In this document: positions 46,181-54,551 of the stretch, piece after piece
Numbering within the stretch: position 1 is the first letter of the stretch
Layout of the letters: every line of letters starts with the position of its first letter
Assembly (NCBI RefSeq): GCF_003945385.1
Contig: NZ_AP018920.1
Location: 372,001-436,000, forward strand
Direction of reading: 5' to 3'
Source of the DNA: Pseudonocardia autotrophica
GTDB lineage: Bacteria; Actinomycetota; Actinomycetes; Mycobacteriales; Pseudonocardiaceae
DNA length: 64,000 bases
Made by a program: the position numbers and the translations under genes
The notes under the pieces: generated by a model
Told to the model about the DNA's origin: nothing
The model's input: the letters and a program-made list of their open reading frames with translations, nothing else
Database searches by the model: none

Positions 46181-47559
46181 CCCGGGTCGCGAGTGCCGAA
46201 GTCCCGTGGCCGCCTGTCCGACGGCGTCTGCGTGCGGCCCGGCGCGGGCACCGCGCAGGATCGGCGACCGCCGTGGCGGGAGCGATCTACGAGGTCGTGC
46301 TCACCTGCGCGATCCTCGGTGGCGTCGCATACGCACTGATCGACGACGCGTTCGACCAGCTCACCGTCCCGTCGCCGACGGTGTCTGCACCGCTGGCCTC
46401 GGTGACCGGGGTGGCCCTCGCCGCCGCACTGTTCCTCATGGCGAGAGCCGTCGGCCCGCTGGTCGCGGATCCCGCCCGGGCGGGGTGGTTGCTGCCGGCC
46501 CCGGTGGATCGGATCGGGCTGCTCGCACGTGCAGTCCGTACCGCCCTCGTGGCATGCGCCGCCGGCGGAGCGGTGGGAGCGCTCGTGGTGTCCGCGTCAG
46601 CCGGCTGGGGGCTCCACCCGGTGATCCTCCTCGCCGGTTCCCTCGTGGGGTTGCTGGTCGGCCAGTCGGCGCTGCTCGTGCAGGCACGGCCGCGGACGGC
46701 GATGAGGTTCTCCGCGACCGCCCGCGGTCTCATCGCCGTCTCGCTCGTCGCGGCCGCCGCGGTGGTGCTGGGGCCGGCAGCTGTCGTGGACGGAGCTCCC
46801 GCGCCGCCGGATCCGGTCGTCCTCGCCGGCACGATCGTCGTGCTCGGCGTGCTGTGTCTCCTTCTCGCGGTCCCGGCCAGGAGTGCTCCACGACGTGCCG
46901 GGATTCCGGAGCTCACCGCGGGCGCACCGCTCCTGGCCGCGGTGTGGTCCGCCCATCTGGAACAGGGGCTGGTTTCCGACGTCGCCCGGGACCGACGGCT
47001 GCGACGGCGCGCCCCTGTGCGGTCGATGCGTCTTCCGGGCACACGACGGCGAGCATTCGTCACGACATCGTTCCTGGCAGTCGTCCGCAACCGCCCGGCG
47101 CTCGGATGGATCGCCGTCGGGGTGCTGGTCCCGCACATCGCCACGGTGATCGTGCCGCCGCTGCTGGCCCCGGTCGTGCAACTCGCCGGGACGACACTCG
47201 CCGCGTTCGCGTCCGCGGGTGCCCTCACCGTCATCGCCCGCTCGCCGGCCCTCCGACGTGCGCTCGGAGGCTCGGACAGAGCCCTCGTGCTCCTGCACGC
47301 CGTACCGCCCGCAGCGATCTCCGTGATCGTCGCTGCGCTCGTCGCGCCGGTCGGCGGCACAGTCCTCTCGTGGCTGCTGCTGCCGGTCGCGGCCCTGACG
47401 ATCGTGCTGCGCGAGGTGACTCGCCCGGAGCCGGCACTCACGGCCACACTGCTGGACACGCCATTCGGAACCGTGCCCGCCGAACAGATTCGTGATCGCC
47501 TCCGGGGCGGCACCGGCACCTTCGCGATCGCCGCCGTCGTCCTCACCATCGTCGGTTAG
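46177..47559 (+). CDS. Multi-helix ABC-associated membrane protein (DUF6297-like)
   Basis: A 460-residue membrane protein with about 10-12 hydrophobic segments in two blocks separated by a basic cytoplasmic loop (DVARDRRLRRRAPVRSMRLP). It starts at GTG 46177, coupled to the ABC ATPase. The arrangement matches the actinobacterial ABC-plus-large-membrane-protein pairs annotated DUF6297. It would be the permease half of an exporter with unknown cargo. The assignment to DUF6297 is from memory and tentative. It is followed by 182 bp without a gene before lysE. Confidence 0.7.
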   Translation: MTRVASAEVPWPPVRRRLRAARRGHRAGSATAVAGAIYEVVLTCAILGGVAYALIDDAFDQLTVPSPTVSAPLASVTGVALAAALFLMARAVGPLVADPARAGWLLPAPVDRIGLLARAVRTALVACAAGGAVGALVVSASAGWGLHPVILLAGSLVGLLVGQSALLVQARPRTAMRFSATARGLIAVSLVAAAAVVLGPAAVVDGAPAPPDPVVLAGTIVVLGVLCLLLAVPARSAPRRAGIPELTAGAPLLAAVWSAHLEQGLVSDVARDRRLRRRAPVRSMRLPGTRRRAFVTTSFLAVVRNRPALGWIAVGVLVPHIATVIVPPLLAPVVQLAGTTLAAFASAGALTVIARSPALRRALGGSDRALVLLHAVPPAAISVIVAALVAPVGGTVLSWLLLPVAALTIVLREVTRPEPALTATLLDTPFGTVPAEQIRDRLRGGTGTFAIAAVVLTIVG

Positions 47560-47741
47560 CCCCGGGGCCGGGTCTTCCGGTACGGACGGTGCCGGGTGGC
47601 CGCGCTCGCGAGCGTTGCGCCTGCTGCGCCCGGCCGAGGGAGCCGACCGTCACCACCCGGGTCGTAGCCCGATCAACGGGCGTGACCGCACGGGGACAGC
47701 GTCGTACTGTTCACCCAGCGACTACCCGCGGAGGCAGGCGG

Positions 47742-48353
47742 ATGAGCATCGCGTTCCTCGTGACCACTCTCGTCGTGGTCGCCACCCCCGGCACCGGCGC
47801 CGTCTATTCGATCGCCACCGGGCTCGCCCGTGGGGCGCGTGCCAGCGTCGTCGCTGCATTCGGCTGCACGCTCGGCGTCGTCCCGCACATGGTCGCCGCG
47901 ATCACCGGCCTGGCCGCCATCCTCAACGCCTCCGCGGTCGCGTTCCAGACCATCAAGTGGGTGGGTGTGGTCTACCTGCTCTTCCTGGCCTGGCAGACGC
48001 TGCGCGACAAGTCCACGGTTCAGGTGCAGGAGGATGCCGCGCCGGTCGCGTCGTGGCGGATCATCCGTACGGCGGTGCTGATCAACCTGCTGAACCCGAA
48101 GCTGACCATCTTCTTCTTCGCCTTCCTGCCCCAGTTCGTCCCGGCCGGAGAGGTCAACGGCACCTGGCACATGGCCTTGCTGAGCCTGGTGTTCATGGCC
48201 GTGACCTTCGTGGTGTTCGCGGGCTACGGGTTCTTCGTGACAGCGATGCGCAACCAGGTCATCTCCCGGCCGACGGTCATGGCGTGGCTGCGTCGCACGT
48301 TCGCCGCGACCTATGTCGTGCTCGCCGGGCGGCTCGCGGTCGAGACACGCTGA
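47742..48353 (+). CDS. LysE/RhtB-family amino acid exporter
   Basis: A 203-residue LysE-type exporter with about six helices. It shows the helix 1 motif TPGTGAVYSIATGLARGARAS (family P-G-P/T), GVVPHMVAAITG, IKWVGVVYLLFLAW, INLLNPKLTIFFFAFLPQF and the C-terminal LAGRLAVE. These transporters move amino acids or homoserine-like compounds out of the cell. ATG 47742 follows GGAGGCAGGCGG, a good SD. Alone in its transcription unit. The substrate is unknown. Confidence 0.85.
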   Translation: MSIAFLVTTLVVVATPGTGAVYSIATGLARGARASVVAAFGCTLGVVPHMVAAITGLAAILNASAVAFQTIKWVGVVYLLFLAWQTLRDKSTVQVQEDAAPVASWRIIRTAVLINLLNPKLTIFFFAFLPQFVPAGEVNGTWHMALLSLVFMAVTFVVFAGYGFFVTAMRNQVISRPTVMAWLRRTFAATYVVLAGRLAVETR

Positions 48354-48414
48354 CAGCTGCTGCCCGATCGTCCTCCGCGCGGTGTCGAGGTGGGCGGAGA
48401 CCGAGAGGTGTCGA

Positions 48415-48882
48415 TCAGGAGCTGGCCGGCAGCCAGGCCTCACGGACCGAGTGCGCCCACCGTTCGAGTCGCTCGGTGAAGCCGTCGGCCGGGAAGGTCC
48501 CGTCCACCGCGACGTCGTGGATGGTCGTGCCGAACGTCGGATGGTCGGGGACGCTGCGTGCGGCGCTGTCGTCCGGCCCGCCGGGGGAGCTGGTCATCGG
48601 GGTTCGAGCACGGTGCGTGTTGTGTCCACGGGCGGCCGTCGTCAGTCGTTCCACTCCGGTGAGCCCGCTGTCGCAGAACGCGAGCACGATGTCGAGCTGG
48701 GCGCCGCGCTGATGTGGCCGGACGGTCGAGGGGTGCTGCAGCACGTAGCAGGAGACGGTGACTCCGTGGTGGGCTCCCCATGGCTGGGCTCGCTGATGAT
48801 CCAGGGCGAGCACCCGCTGGAAGAGCTCATCGCACGACCATTCGGTCGTGGGGGCGCCGCATTCGGAGCACCGGTCGGGCAC
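48415..48882 (-). CDS. DUF5946-like zinc-binding protein
   Basis: A 155-residue protein beginning at GTG 48882. The N-terminus carries a possible zinc motif, RCSECGAPTTEWSC, followed by DELFQRVLALDHQRAQPWGA, HHGVTVSCYVLQHPS and the C-terminal LERWAHSVREAWLP. The pattern matches the actinobacterial DUF5946 family, which has no known function. The frame continues far upstream as the antisense of dnaX, which is not coding. The gene is convergent with lysE and tail-to-tail after 61 bp. Confidence 0.72.
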   Translation of the reverse strand: MPDRCSECGAPTTEWSCDELFQRVLALDHQRAQPWGAHHGVTVSCYVLQHPSTVRPHQRGAQLDIVLAFCDSGLTGVERLTTAARGHNTHRARTPMTSSPGGPDDSAARSVPDHPTFGTTIHDVAVDGTFPADGFTERLERWAHSVREAWLPASS

Positions 48883-49100
48883 GGGCGTGAGGGTATCGAA
48901 GCGACTCGAAGCGACGAGGGCCGGAGACGATTCGCGGGGCGGTCGCGCTCCTGAAGCTGCAGCGCGACGAACAGGACCGTGCGCGCGACACGGTCGCGCA
49001 GCTCGGGCGAGACCCCGGGCTACATCGCTCAGCTCGTGAGCGGTTCGGCCCGAGGCCGGTCGGATGGCCGCCGAGACCGGACGAGGGGCCGAACGACGAA

Positions 49101-49132
49101 CGCCGGGCCACCCGCGTGGGGTGTGCCCGGCG
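49101..49132 (-). terminator. Terminator of tRNA-Ser(GGA)
   Basis: Arms CGCCGGGCCACCC (49101-49113) and its complement (49119-49132, with one bulged T) form a strong hairpin 17 bases after the tRNA 3' end on the minus strand. The rest of 48883-49149 shows nothing else. Confidence 0.6.
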
Positions 49133-49149
49133 CTCCGCCTTCCTGCTGG

Positions 49150-49234
49150 CGGAGGATACGGGATTTGAACCCGTGAGGGATTGCTCCCAACACGCTTTCC
49201 AAGCGTGCGCCCTAGGCCACTAGGCGAATCCTCC
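49150..49234 (-). tRNA. tRNA-Ser (anticodon GGA)
   Basis: An 85-nt class II tRNA read leftward: the acceptor stem GGAGGAT pairs with ATCCTCC, and the discriminator is G. The anticodon loop CTTGGAAAG gives GGA for UCC and UCU. The T arm has TTCAAAT and the long variable arm TTGGGAGCAATCCC. CCA is not encoded. Position next to SRP RNA and dnaX is common in actinobacteria. Confidence 0.95.
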
Positions 49235-49317
49235 GCGGACAAGGTTACCCGCCGTCCCCCGCGATCGGGCACCGCCCCCTCGCGCCCGAAGTGGTCGCGT
49301 CGTGGCACACTGTCCGT

Positions 49318-49403
49318 GGACCCCGTGCGGCGTCCATCCTGTGAACTCCCCCAGGGCCGGAAGGCAGCAAGGGTCAACAGGCTCTGGCGGGTGCGCGGGG
49401 TCC
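49318..49403 (+). ncRNA. ffs: Signal recognition particle RNA (small, 4.5S type)
   Basis: The outer stem GGACCCCG (49318) pairs with CGGGGTCC (49396-49403). The conserved domain IV hairpin with asymmetric and symmetric loops reads CCAGGGCCGGAAGGCAGCAA, then GGGTCAACAGGCTCTGG. This is the short bacterial SRP RNA that binds Ffh for co-translational targeting. It lies 67 bp before dnaX, the usual actinobacterial arrangement. Confidence 0.93.
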
Positions 49404-49470
49404 CCTTCTGTCTCGGGCCGGTGTGCCTGCGCTTCGCCGGGTGTCGGACCCCCTCGGTAGCCTCGCGGTC

Positions 49471-52128
49471 GTGGCTCTGGCTCTGTACCGCAAGTACCGC
49501 CCGGCCAAGCTGGCCGACGTCGTGGGGCAGGAGCACGTCACCGAGCCCTTGTCCACGGCGCTGACCGCGGGCCGCATCAACCATGCGTACCTGTTCTCGG
49601 GCCCGCGTGGCTGCGGGAAGACGTCGTCGGCGCGGATCCTGGCGCGCTCGCTGAACTGTGTGCAGGGGCCGACGCCGGACCCCTGCGGTGAGTGCTCCTC
49701 GTGCGTGGCGCTGGCCCCGGAGGGATCGGGCAGCATCGACGTCGTCGAGCTCGACGCGGCGTCGCACGGTGGCGTCGAGGACGCCCGGGAGCTGCGTGAC
49801 CGCGCGTTCTACGCGCCGGCCGAGTCCCGCTACCGGGTGTTCGTGGTCGACGAGGCGCACATGGTCACGAACCAGGGCTTCAACGCGCTCCTCAAGATCG
49901 TCGAGGAGCCGCCGGAGCACCTGGTGTTCGTGTTCGCGACCACCGAGCCGGAGAAGGTCCTGCCGACCATCCGCTCGCGGACGCACCACTACCCGTTCCG
50001 GCTGATCCCGCCGGGGACCATGCGCTCGCTGCTGGAGCGGATCTGCGGCGACGAGGAGGTCACCGTCGCGCCGCCGGTGTTCCCGCTGGTCATCCGGGCC
50101 GGCGGCGGCTCGGCCCGGGACACGCTGTCGGTACTCGACCAGCTCCTGGCGGGGGCCGGCCCGCAGGGTGTCACCTACGAGCGGGCGGTCGCGCTGCTCG
50201 GTGTCACCGACGCGGCGCTGATCGACGACACGGTCGACGCGCTGGCCGCGGCCGACGGCGCAGCCGTCTACGGCGCGGTGGACCGGCTGGTCGAGGCCGG
50301 TCACGATCCGCGCCGCTTCGCCTCGGACCTGCTGCAGCGCTTCCGCGACCTGATGCTGGTCCAGGCTGTGCCGGACGCGGCCGAGCAGGGCCTGGTCGAC
50401 GGCGCGGCCGACGAGCTCTCGCGGATGGCGGACCAGGCGGCCCGGGTCGGTCCGGCGACGCTGACCCGCTACGGCGAGATCCTGCACCAGGGCCTGATCG
50501 AGATGCGCGGTGCGACGGCCCCGCGGCTGCTGCTGGAACTGCTGTGTGCGCGGATGCTGCTGCCGGCGGCGACCACCTCCGACGGCGGCATGCTCGAACG
50601 ACTGGAGCGGATCGAGCGGCGGAACGCGATCGTCTCCGACGCCGCCGGCCCCGGCCCCGGCGCCGACGACGGCGGAGCCCGGTCCCGGCAGTTCGTGCGG
50701 CCCAGCGAGCGACCCGCCGAGCGACCCGCCGAGCAGCCCGCTGCGGCGGCACCGCAGCCGGCGGCCGAGACCCGCGGCGACTCCCACCGCGACGGCCCGG
50801 CAGCGGCCCGGCCCGAGCGGGGTGTGGCCGGTGGGCCGGCGGGCCGCTCCGACGCCCCGGGATCGGCTGCCGGCGGGGCCGCCGCAGCGGGTGCCGAGCG
50901 TTCCGCGGAACGCGCTGCGAGCGGCGCCGCGGAGACAGGCGCGGGGCGTTCCGCGGAACCGGCTGCCGGCGGATCCGCCGGGCCGGGCGCGGGACCGACC
51001 ACCGACCCGAGCGCCGCGCATTCCGCGGAACCGGCGGCCGGAGGCGCCGCGGAACCGGGTGCTGAGCGTTCCGCGGAACGCGCTCCGGCAGGTGCCGCCG
51101 ACGCGGGCGCCGAGCGTTCCGCGGAACCGGCAGCCGAAGCGGCGGCGGATGCGTCCGCCGGAGCGGGCACTGCGCGTTCCGCGGAACCGGCGGCCGGAAG
51201 CGCTGCCGACCCGAGTGCCGCCCGTTCCGCCGAACCGGAAGCCGGAGCCGGACCGGAAGCCGGAGCCGGACCGGAATCCGGAGCCGGACCGGAAGGCGGA
51301 GCCGCGGCGGGTGCCTCGGCCGGAGCGGGCGCTGCGCGTTCCGCGGAACGCGCCGCAGCGGAACCGGCTGGACACGGCCCCGCGGAACCGGCCGGACACG
51401 GCCCCGCCGAATCGGCCGCCGCCCCTGCCCCGCCACGGGACGGGGCGCCACCGGATGCCGCACCGCCGGCGTCCGCGCAGCCCGCCCCGATGGCCGCCTC
51501 GCTGGACGCCACGGCGGTCCGGCGGGTCTGGCCGGAGATCCTCGCCGCGGTCCGCAAGCGCAGCCGCAGCACCGAGGCACTGCTGGTCAACGCCACCGTC
51601 CGGGCCGTCGACGGGGACACCCTGGTGCTCGCGATCGGCGCGCCGCCACTGGCCAGGCGGCTGTCCGAGCAGCGCAACACCGACGTGATCAGCGATGCGC
51701 TGCGGGCCGTGCTCGGTGTGCAGTGGCAGGTCCGCTGTGATCAGGGTGAGGCCGCGGCGGCCCGGTCCCGGCCCACCGCGGAGCGTGCGCAGCGCCCGGT
51801 CCCGCAGCGCCCGTCCCAGCGACAGGGTGCTTCCGGCGGGCAGCAGGGCGACACCGGCCGTCCGGCCCGGCGCCCGGCCGGTGGCGACTCCGACATCCCG
51901 CTGCCCCCCGAGCCCCCGCCGGACGACGCCCCGCCCGACCCGACCGAGACCGGCGGCGCTGCTCGCCCGGCCCGGCCGGCGCCGGTCAGCGAGGCCGAGG
52001 TGGAGGAGTCGATGCTGGCCGAGGCCGCGGCCGAGGCGGCGACCCCCGGCGCCCGGCGGGATCCGGAGGCCGCGGCGCTGGAGATCCTCACCACCCACCT
52101 GGGTGCCCGCACGATCGACCCGAAGTGA
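49471..52128 (+). CDS. dnaX: DNA polymerase III subunit tau/gamma
   Basis: The clamp-loader ATPase of the replisome, 885 residues. Domains are the AAA+ module (1-220), the clamp-loader helical collar (225-370), a long low-complexity linker (about 390-680), and the C-terminal tau domain (about 680-780) with a second acidic tail. It has Walker A GPRGCGKTS (44-52), zinc cysteines LNCVQGP and PCGECSSC, Walker B FVVDEAHM, sensor 1 FATTEPEK, and SRC-like SRTHHYPF. GTG 49471 is used because LYRKYRP is the invariant N-terminus. The linker is unusually long, built of Ala/Glu/Gly/Pro runs with repeated RSAE units. I see no A-rich slippery site, so gamma is probably not made by frameshift. Confidence 0.93.
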   Translation: MALALYRKYRPAKLADVVGQEHVTEPLSTALTAGRINHAYLFSGPRGCGKTSSARILARSLNCVQGPTPDPCGECSSCVALAPEGSGSIDVVELDAASHGGVEDARELRDRAFYAPAESRYRVFVVDEAHMVTNQGFNALLKIVEEPPEHLVFVFATTEPEKVLPTIRSRTHHYPFRLIPPGTMRSLLERICGDEEVTVAPPVFPLVIRAGGGSARDTLSVLDQLLAGAGPQGVTYERAVALLGVTDAALIDDTVDALAAADGAAVYGAVDRLVEAGHDPRRFASDLLQRFRDLMLVQAVPDAAEQGLVDGAADELSRMADQAARVGPATLTRYGEILHQGLIEMRGATAPRLLLELLCARMLLPAATTSDGGMLERLERIERRNAIVSDAAGPGPGADDGGARSRQFVRPSERPAERPAEQPAAAAPQPAAETRGDSHRDGPAAARPERGVAGGPAGRSDAPGSAAGGAAAAGAERSAERAASGAAETGAGRSAEPAAGGSAGPGAGPTTDPSAAHSAEPAAGGAAEPGAERSAERAPAGAADAGAERSAEPAAEAAADASAGAGTARSAEPAAGSAADPSAARSAEPEAGAGPEAGAGPESGAGPEGGAAAGASAGAGAARSAERAAAEPAGHGPAEPAGHGPAESAAAPAPPRDGAPPDAAPPASAQPAPMAASLDATAVRRVWPEILAAVRKRSRSTEALLVNATVRAVDGDTLVLAIGAPPLARRLSEQRNTDVISDALRAVLGVQWQVRCDQGEAAAARSRPTAERAQRPVPQRPSQRQGASGGQQGDTGRPARRPAGGDSDIPLPPEPPPDDAPPDPTETGGAARPARPAPVSEAEVEESMLAEAAAEAATPGARRDPEAAALEILTTHLGARTIDPK
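50901..51348 (+). repeat. Array of TTCCGCGGAA palindromes inside dnaX
   Basis: The 10-bp palindrome TTCCGCGGAA occurs perfectly at 50901, 50949, 51021, 51069, 51117, 51177 and 51339. A one-base variant (TTCCGCCGAA) is at 51225. Each encodes the RSAE/HSAE repeat of the DnaX linker. Spacing is 48, 72, 48, 48, 60, 48 and 114 bp, all multiples of 6. The array also codes for protein, so a DNA-level role is uncertain. Confidence 0.85.
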
Positions 52129-52137
52129 CCGCGCCGG

Positions 52138-52926
52138 TCAGCGCCCGAGGTACCCGAGCACTCCGGCGCTGACCGCCTCGGCGTAGCGGTCCCGTCCCTC
52201 CGGGCTCGACAGCAGCCGCGCCTCCTCGGCGTTGCGCATGTTCCCGGCCTCGACGAGTGCCGCCGGTACCGTCGAGTGGTTGAGCCCGGCGAGATCGGGA
52301 CGCCCGTCGAGCCCGTCCTGCCCGATGTAGCCGGCCGGGGTGAAGCCACCGGTCCGCAGCGCGTCCCGCAGGGCGGTGGCGAGCCGCAGCGCCTCCGGGC
52401 CGGTGCCGTGCACCGCGGGTTCGGCGTACGCGACGTGGAACCCGGCCGCCGCCGGCGCCGCCCCGTCGGCGTGCAGCGACACCACGGCCGCGGCCCCGGC
52501 CCGGCCGCCCGCCGCACCGCGCTCGTCGACACAGGGACCGACACCGTCGTCGTCCTGACGGGTCAGCACCACCCGGACGCCCGCGGCCTCCAACCGCTGC
52601 CGGACCCGCTGGGCGAGGTCCCAGTTGAACGCGTGCTCGGGATAGCCGTCGTCGGTGGCGGTCCCGGTGGTGTTGCAGGCCTTCGTCCCACCGCGCCCGT
52701 CCGGGACCGGACGGTTGATCGCGGCCGGGTCCGCGCCGTTGCCGCCGTTGTGCCCGGGATCGAGCAGCACGACCGGCGGGGGAGCGGGCGGAACGGGTTC
52801 GGTGCTGCCGGGCGGGGCGGTCGGGGAGGCCGGGGCGGCTCCGGCGCACGCCGCGCAGAGCGCGACCGCGGCCAGGACGACGGCGACGGGACGGATCGGG
52901 GCGTGCACGGTCGGAGAGCCTGACAC
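52138..52926 (-). CDS. N-acetylmuramoyl-L-alanine amidase (Amidase_3) lipoprotein
   Basis: A 262-residue zinc amidase that cuts the bond between muramic acid and the stem peptide in peptidoglycan. The lipoprotein signal is [19 protein letters not shown] with the mature Cys near residue 28. Amidase_3 marks are [13 protein letters not shown] (His), a middle Glu region in [23 protein letters not shown] (His) and [14 protein letters not shown] (catalytic Glu). The start is GTG 52926 or GTG 52908; the frame is open further to 53091. It is convergent with dnaX, with only nine bases between stops. Confidence 0.87.
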   Translation of the reverse strand: MSGSPTVHAPIRPVAVVLAAVALCAACAGAAPASPTAPPGSTEPVPPAPPPVVLLDPGHNGGNGADPAAINRPVPDGRGGTKACNTTGTATDDGYPEHAFNWDLAQRVRQRLEAAGVRVVLTRQDDDGVGPCVDERGAAGGRAGAAAVVSLHADGAAPAAAGFHVAYAEPAVHGTGPEALRLATALRDALRTGGFTPAGYIGQDGLDGRPDLAGLNHSTVPAALVEAGNMRNAEEARLLSSPEGRDRYAEAVSAGVLGYLGR

Positions 52927-53015
52927 GGCTACCCTGGTGTGCGGAGACGTCCACGCCGGCCGTGTCGGGGGATTCCCCCGTGACCGCGAGCCGGGAGCAA
53001 CAGCGAGGGGTACGC

Positions 53016-53351
53016 GTGCAACCCGGTCAGCCCGACATGCAGATGATCCTGCAGCAGGCCCAGAAGATGCAGCAGCAGCTGCAGGAGGCACAGGCCGAGC
53101 TCGCCGCCGCCGAGGTGACGGGCCAGGCGGGCAACGGTCTCGTCGAGGTCACCGTGACCGCGGGCCTGGAGCCCCGGTCGGTGAAGATCGACCCGAAGGT
53201 GGTCGACCCGGAGGACGTCGAGACGCTGCAGGACCTGGTCGCCGGGGCACTCGCCGACGCCGTCCGCCGCGCCCAGGAGCTGCAGCAGCAGAAGATGGGC
53301 CCGCTCGCGGGCGGCCTGGACATGGGCGGCCTGGGCCTCCCGGGCGCCTGA
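53016..53351 (+). CDS. ybaB: YbaB/EbfC nucleoid-associated protein
   Basis: A 111-residue DNA-binding protein of the YbaB/EbfC family, which forms tweezers-like dimers that coat DNA. A long N-terminal coiled helix ([20 protein letters not shown]) is followed by [21 protein letters not shown] and a short Gly-rich tail. GTG 53016 follows a GAGGGG SD. The stop is one base from the start of recR, the classic dnaX-ybaB-recR order linking recombination and replication. Confidence 0.92.
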   Translation: MQPGQPDMQMILQQAQKMQQQLQEAQAELAAAEVTGQAGNGLVEVTVTAGLEPRSVKIDPKVVDPEDVETLQDLVAGALADAVRRAQELQQQKMGPLAGGLDMGGLGLPGA

Positions 53352-53352
53352 G

Positions 53353-53970
53353 GTGTTCGAGGGGCCGGTCCAGGACCTGATCGACGAGCTGGGCCGGTTG
53401 CCAGGCGTCGGCCCGAAGAGCGCCCAGCGGATCGCGTTCCACCTGCTGGCGGCCGATCCGGCGGACATCGCCCGGCTCCAGGAGGTCCTGCAGACGGTCA
53501 AGCAGGGCGTCGCGTTCTGCGAGGTCTGCGGCAACGTCTCGGCGGACACCCGCTGCCGGTACTGCGCCGACGCGCGTCGCGACCCGACGCTGGTGTGCGT
53601 GGTCGAGGAGCCCAAGGACGTCCTGGCCGTCGAGCGGACCAGGGAGTTCAAGGGGCGCTACCACGTGCTCGGCGGCGCGCTGGACCCGTTGGCCGGGATC
53701 GGACCGGACACCCTGCGGATCCGGGAGCTGCTGGCCCGGCTCGGCGGCACCGGCCCCGCGTCCGACGAGACCGAGATCTCCGAGGTCATCATCGCCACCG
53801 ACCCCAACACCGAGGGCGAGGCGACGGCCACGTACCTGGTCCGGTTGCTGCGCGACTTCCCGGGGCTCACCGTGACCCGGCTCGCCTCCGGCCTCCCGAT
53901 GGGTGGCGACCTGGAGTTCGCCGACGAGATGACGCTCGGCCGGGCGCTCGCCGGCCGCCGCGCTCTCTGA
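53353..53970 (+). CDS. recR: Recombination mediator RecR
   Basis: RecR (205 residues) works with RecO and RecF to load RecA on gapped DNA. It has the N-terminal HhH ([20 protein letters not shown]), the four-cysteine zinc finger (FCEVCGNVS, then RCRYCADAR), the Toprim domain ([14 protein letters not shown], then [19 protein letters not shown]) and the C-terminal [19 protein letters not shown]. It starts at GTG 53353, one base after the ybaB stop. Length is normal. Confidence 0.95.
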   Translation: MFEGPVQDLIDELGRLPGVGPKSAQRIAFHLLAADPADIARLQEVLQTVKQGVAFCEVCGNVSADTRCRYCADARRDPTLVCVVEEPKDVLAVERTREFKGRYHVLGGALDPLAGIGPDTLRIRELLARLGGTGPASDETEISEVIIATDPNTEGEATATYLVRLLRDFPGLTVTRLASGLPMGGDLEFADEMTLGRALAGRRAL

Positions 53971-54070
53971 CGCAGCCCGGGAACGACGACGGCCGGTCCC
54001 GCCGGGTGCGTCCCGGACGTGACCGGCCCCGGCGCGCCGGTCCCCACCGCCGCACCCCTTGCCCGATCCG

Positions 54071-54274
54071 TCAGTCGGTGTCCTCGTCGCCCCACGCGTC
54101 GATCTCGTACGGACCGCCGTGGAGCTGCCGCTGCCGCCGCTCCCACGCCTGCCGCCGCTCGGCGGCGATCCGCCGGCGGGCCCCGGTCCGCCTGGAGTCG
54201 ATCACGCCGATCACGACTGCGGTGATGCAGAGCACCACGATTCCGACGACGACGAGCACCACCAGCGCGGTCAT
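54071..54274 (-). CDS. Small single-pass membrane protein
   Basis: A 67-residue protein with one N-terminal membrane helix (MTALVVLVVVGIVVLCITAV, VIGVID) followed by a basic amphipathic helix (RRTGARRRIAAERRQAWERR) and an acidic tail ending in WGDEDTD. ATG 54274 is chosen over an in-frame GTG three codons earlier. It faces the XRE gene across 277 bp. Function unknown. Confidence 0.65.
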   Translation of the reverse strand: MTALVVLVVVGIVVLCITAVVIGVIDSRRTGARRRIAAERRQAWERRQRQLHGGPYEIDAWGDEDTD

Positions 54275-54452
54275 GGCGACCACCGCCCGGTGCCGGCCCC
54301 TGTCTGCTCTCCCCTGTACGCCATCCGTGTCGTGCTGATCATCGGACGTCCCCCTTCTGTGTGTTGCTGGTGGTTCCTCCCGGCTGTCGTGCGGTCCGGA
54401 CTGTGCTGTGCGTCACGTCCGCACGTTCAGGGTGCCCGAATCTCCGCGCCTG

Positions 54453-54521
54453 TGCAATTGCATTTCTGATGAAAGTTGCACGGCGCGGCGGATTGCACGG
54501 GGCGGGGGAGTGCAGTGCACT
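54453..54521. promoter_or_regulatory. Cluster of TGCA palindromes upstream of the XRE regulator
   Basis: The palindromes TGCAATTGCA (54453-54462) and AGTGCA-G-TGCACT (54509-54521), with further TTGCA half-sites at 54476 and 54493, lie 31-99 bp upstream of the regulator start. Four or more copies of the TTGCA/GTGCA element in 70 bp suggest cooperative binding by the XRE protein itself. Confidence 0.45.
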
Positions 54522-54551
54522 GGACTTCGGTGACCCCGGAGGCAGGAGGAC

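Noticed and set aside
45024..47559. Integrated mobile element
   Set aside because: The VOC gene is broken at the left border, but I found no integrase, transposase, terminal repeats or tRNA attachment site.
48415..52098. 1,227-codon minus-strand open frame across dnaX
   Set aside because: It is the antisense of dnaX with shadow composition. Only its last part (48415-48882) is a real, separately started gene.
49471..52128. Programmed frameshift in dnaX to make gamma
   Set aside because: No A-rich slippery heptamer or supporting structure was seen. The frame is continuous to the tau C-terminus.
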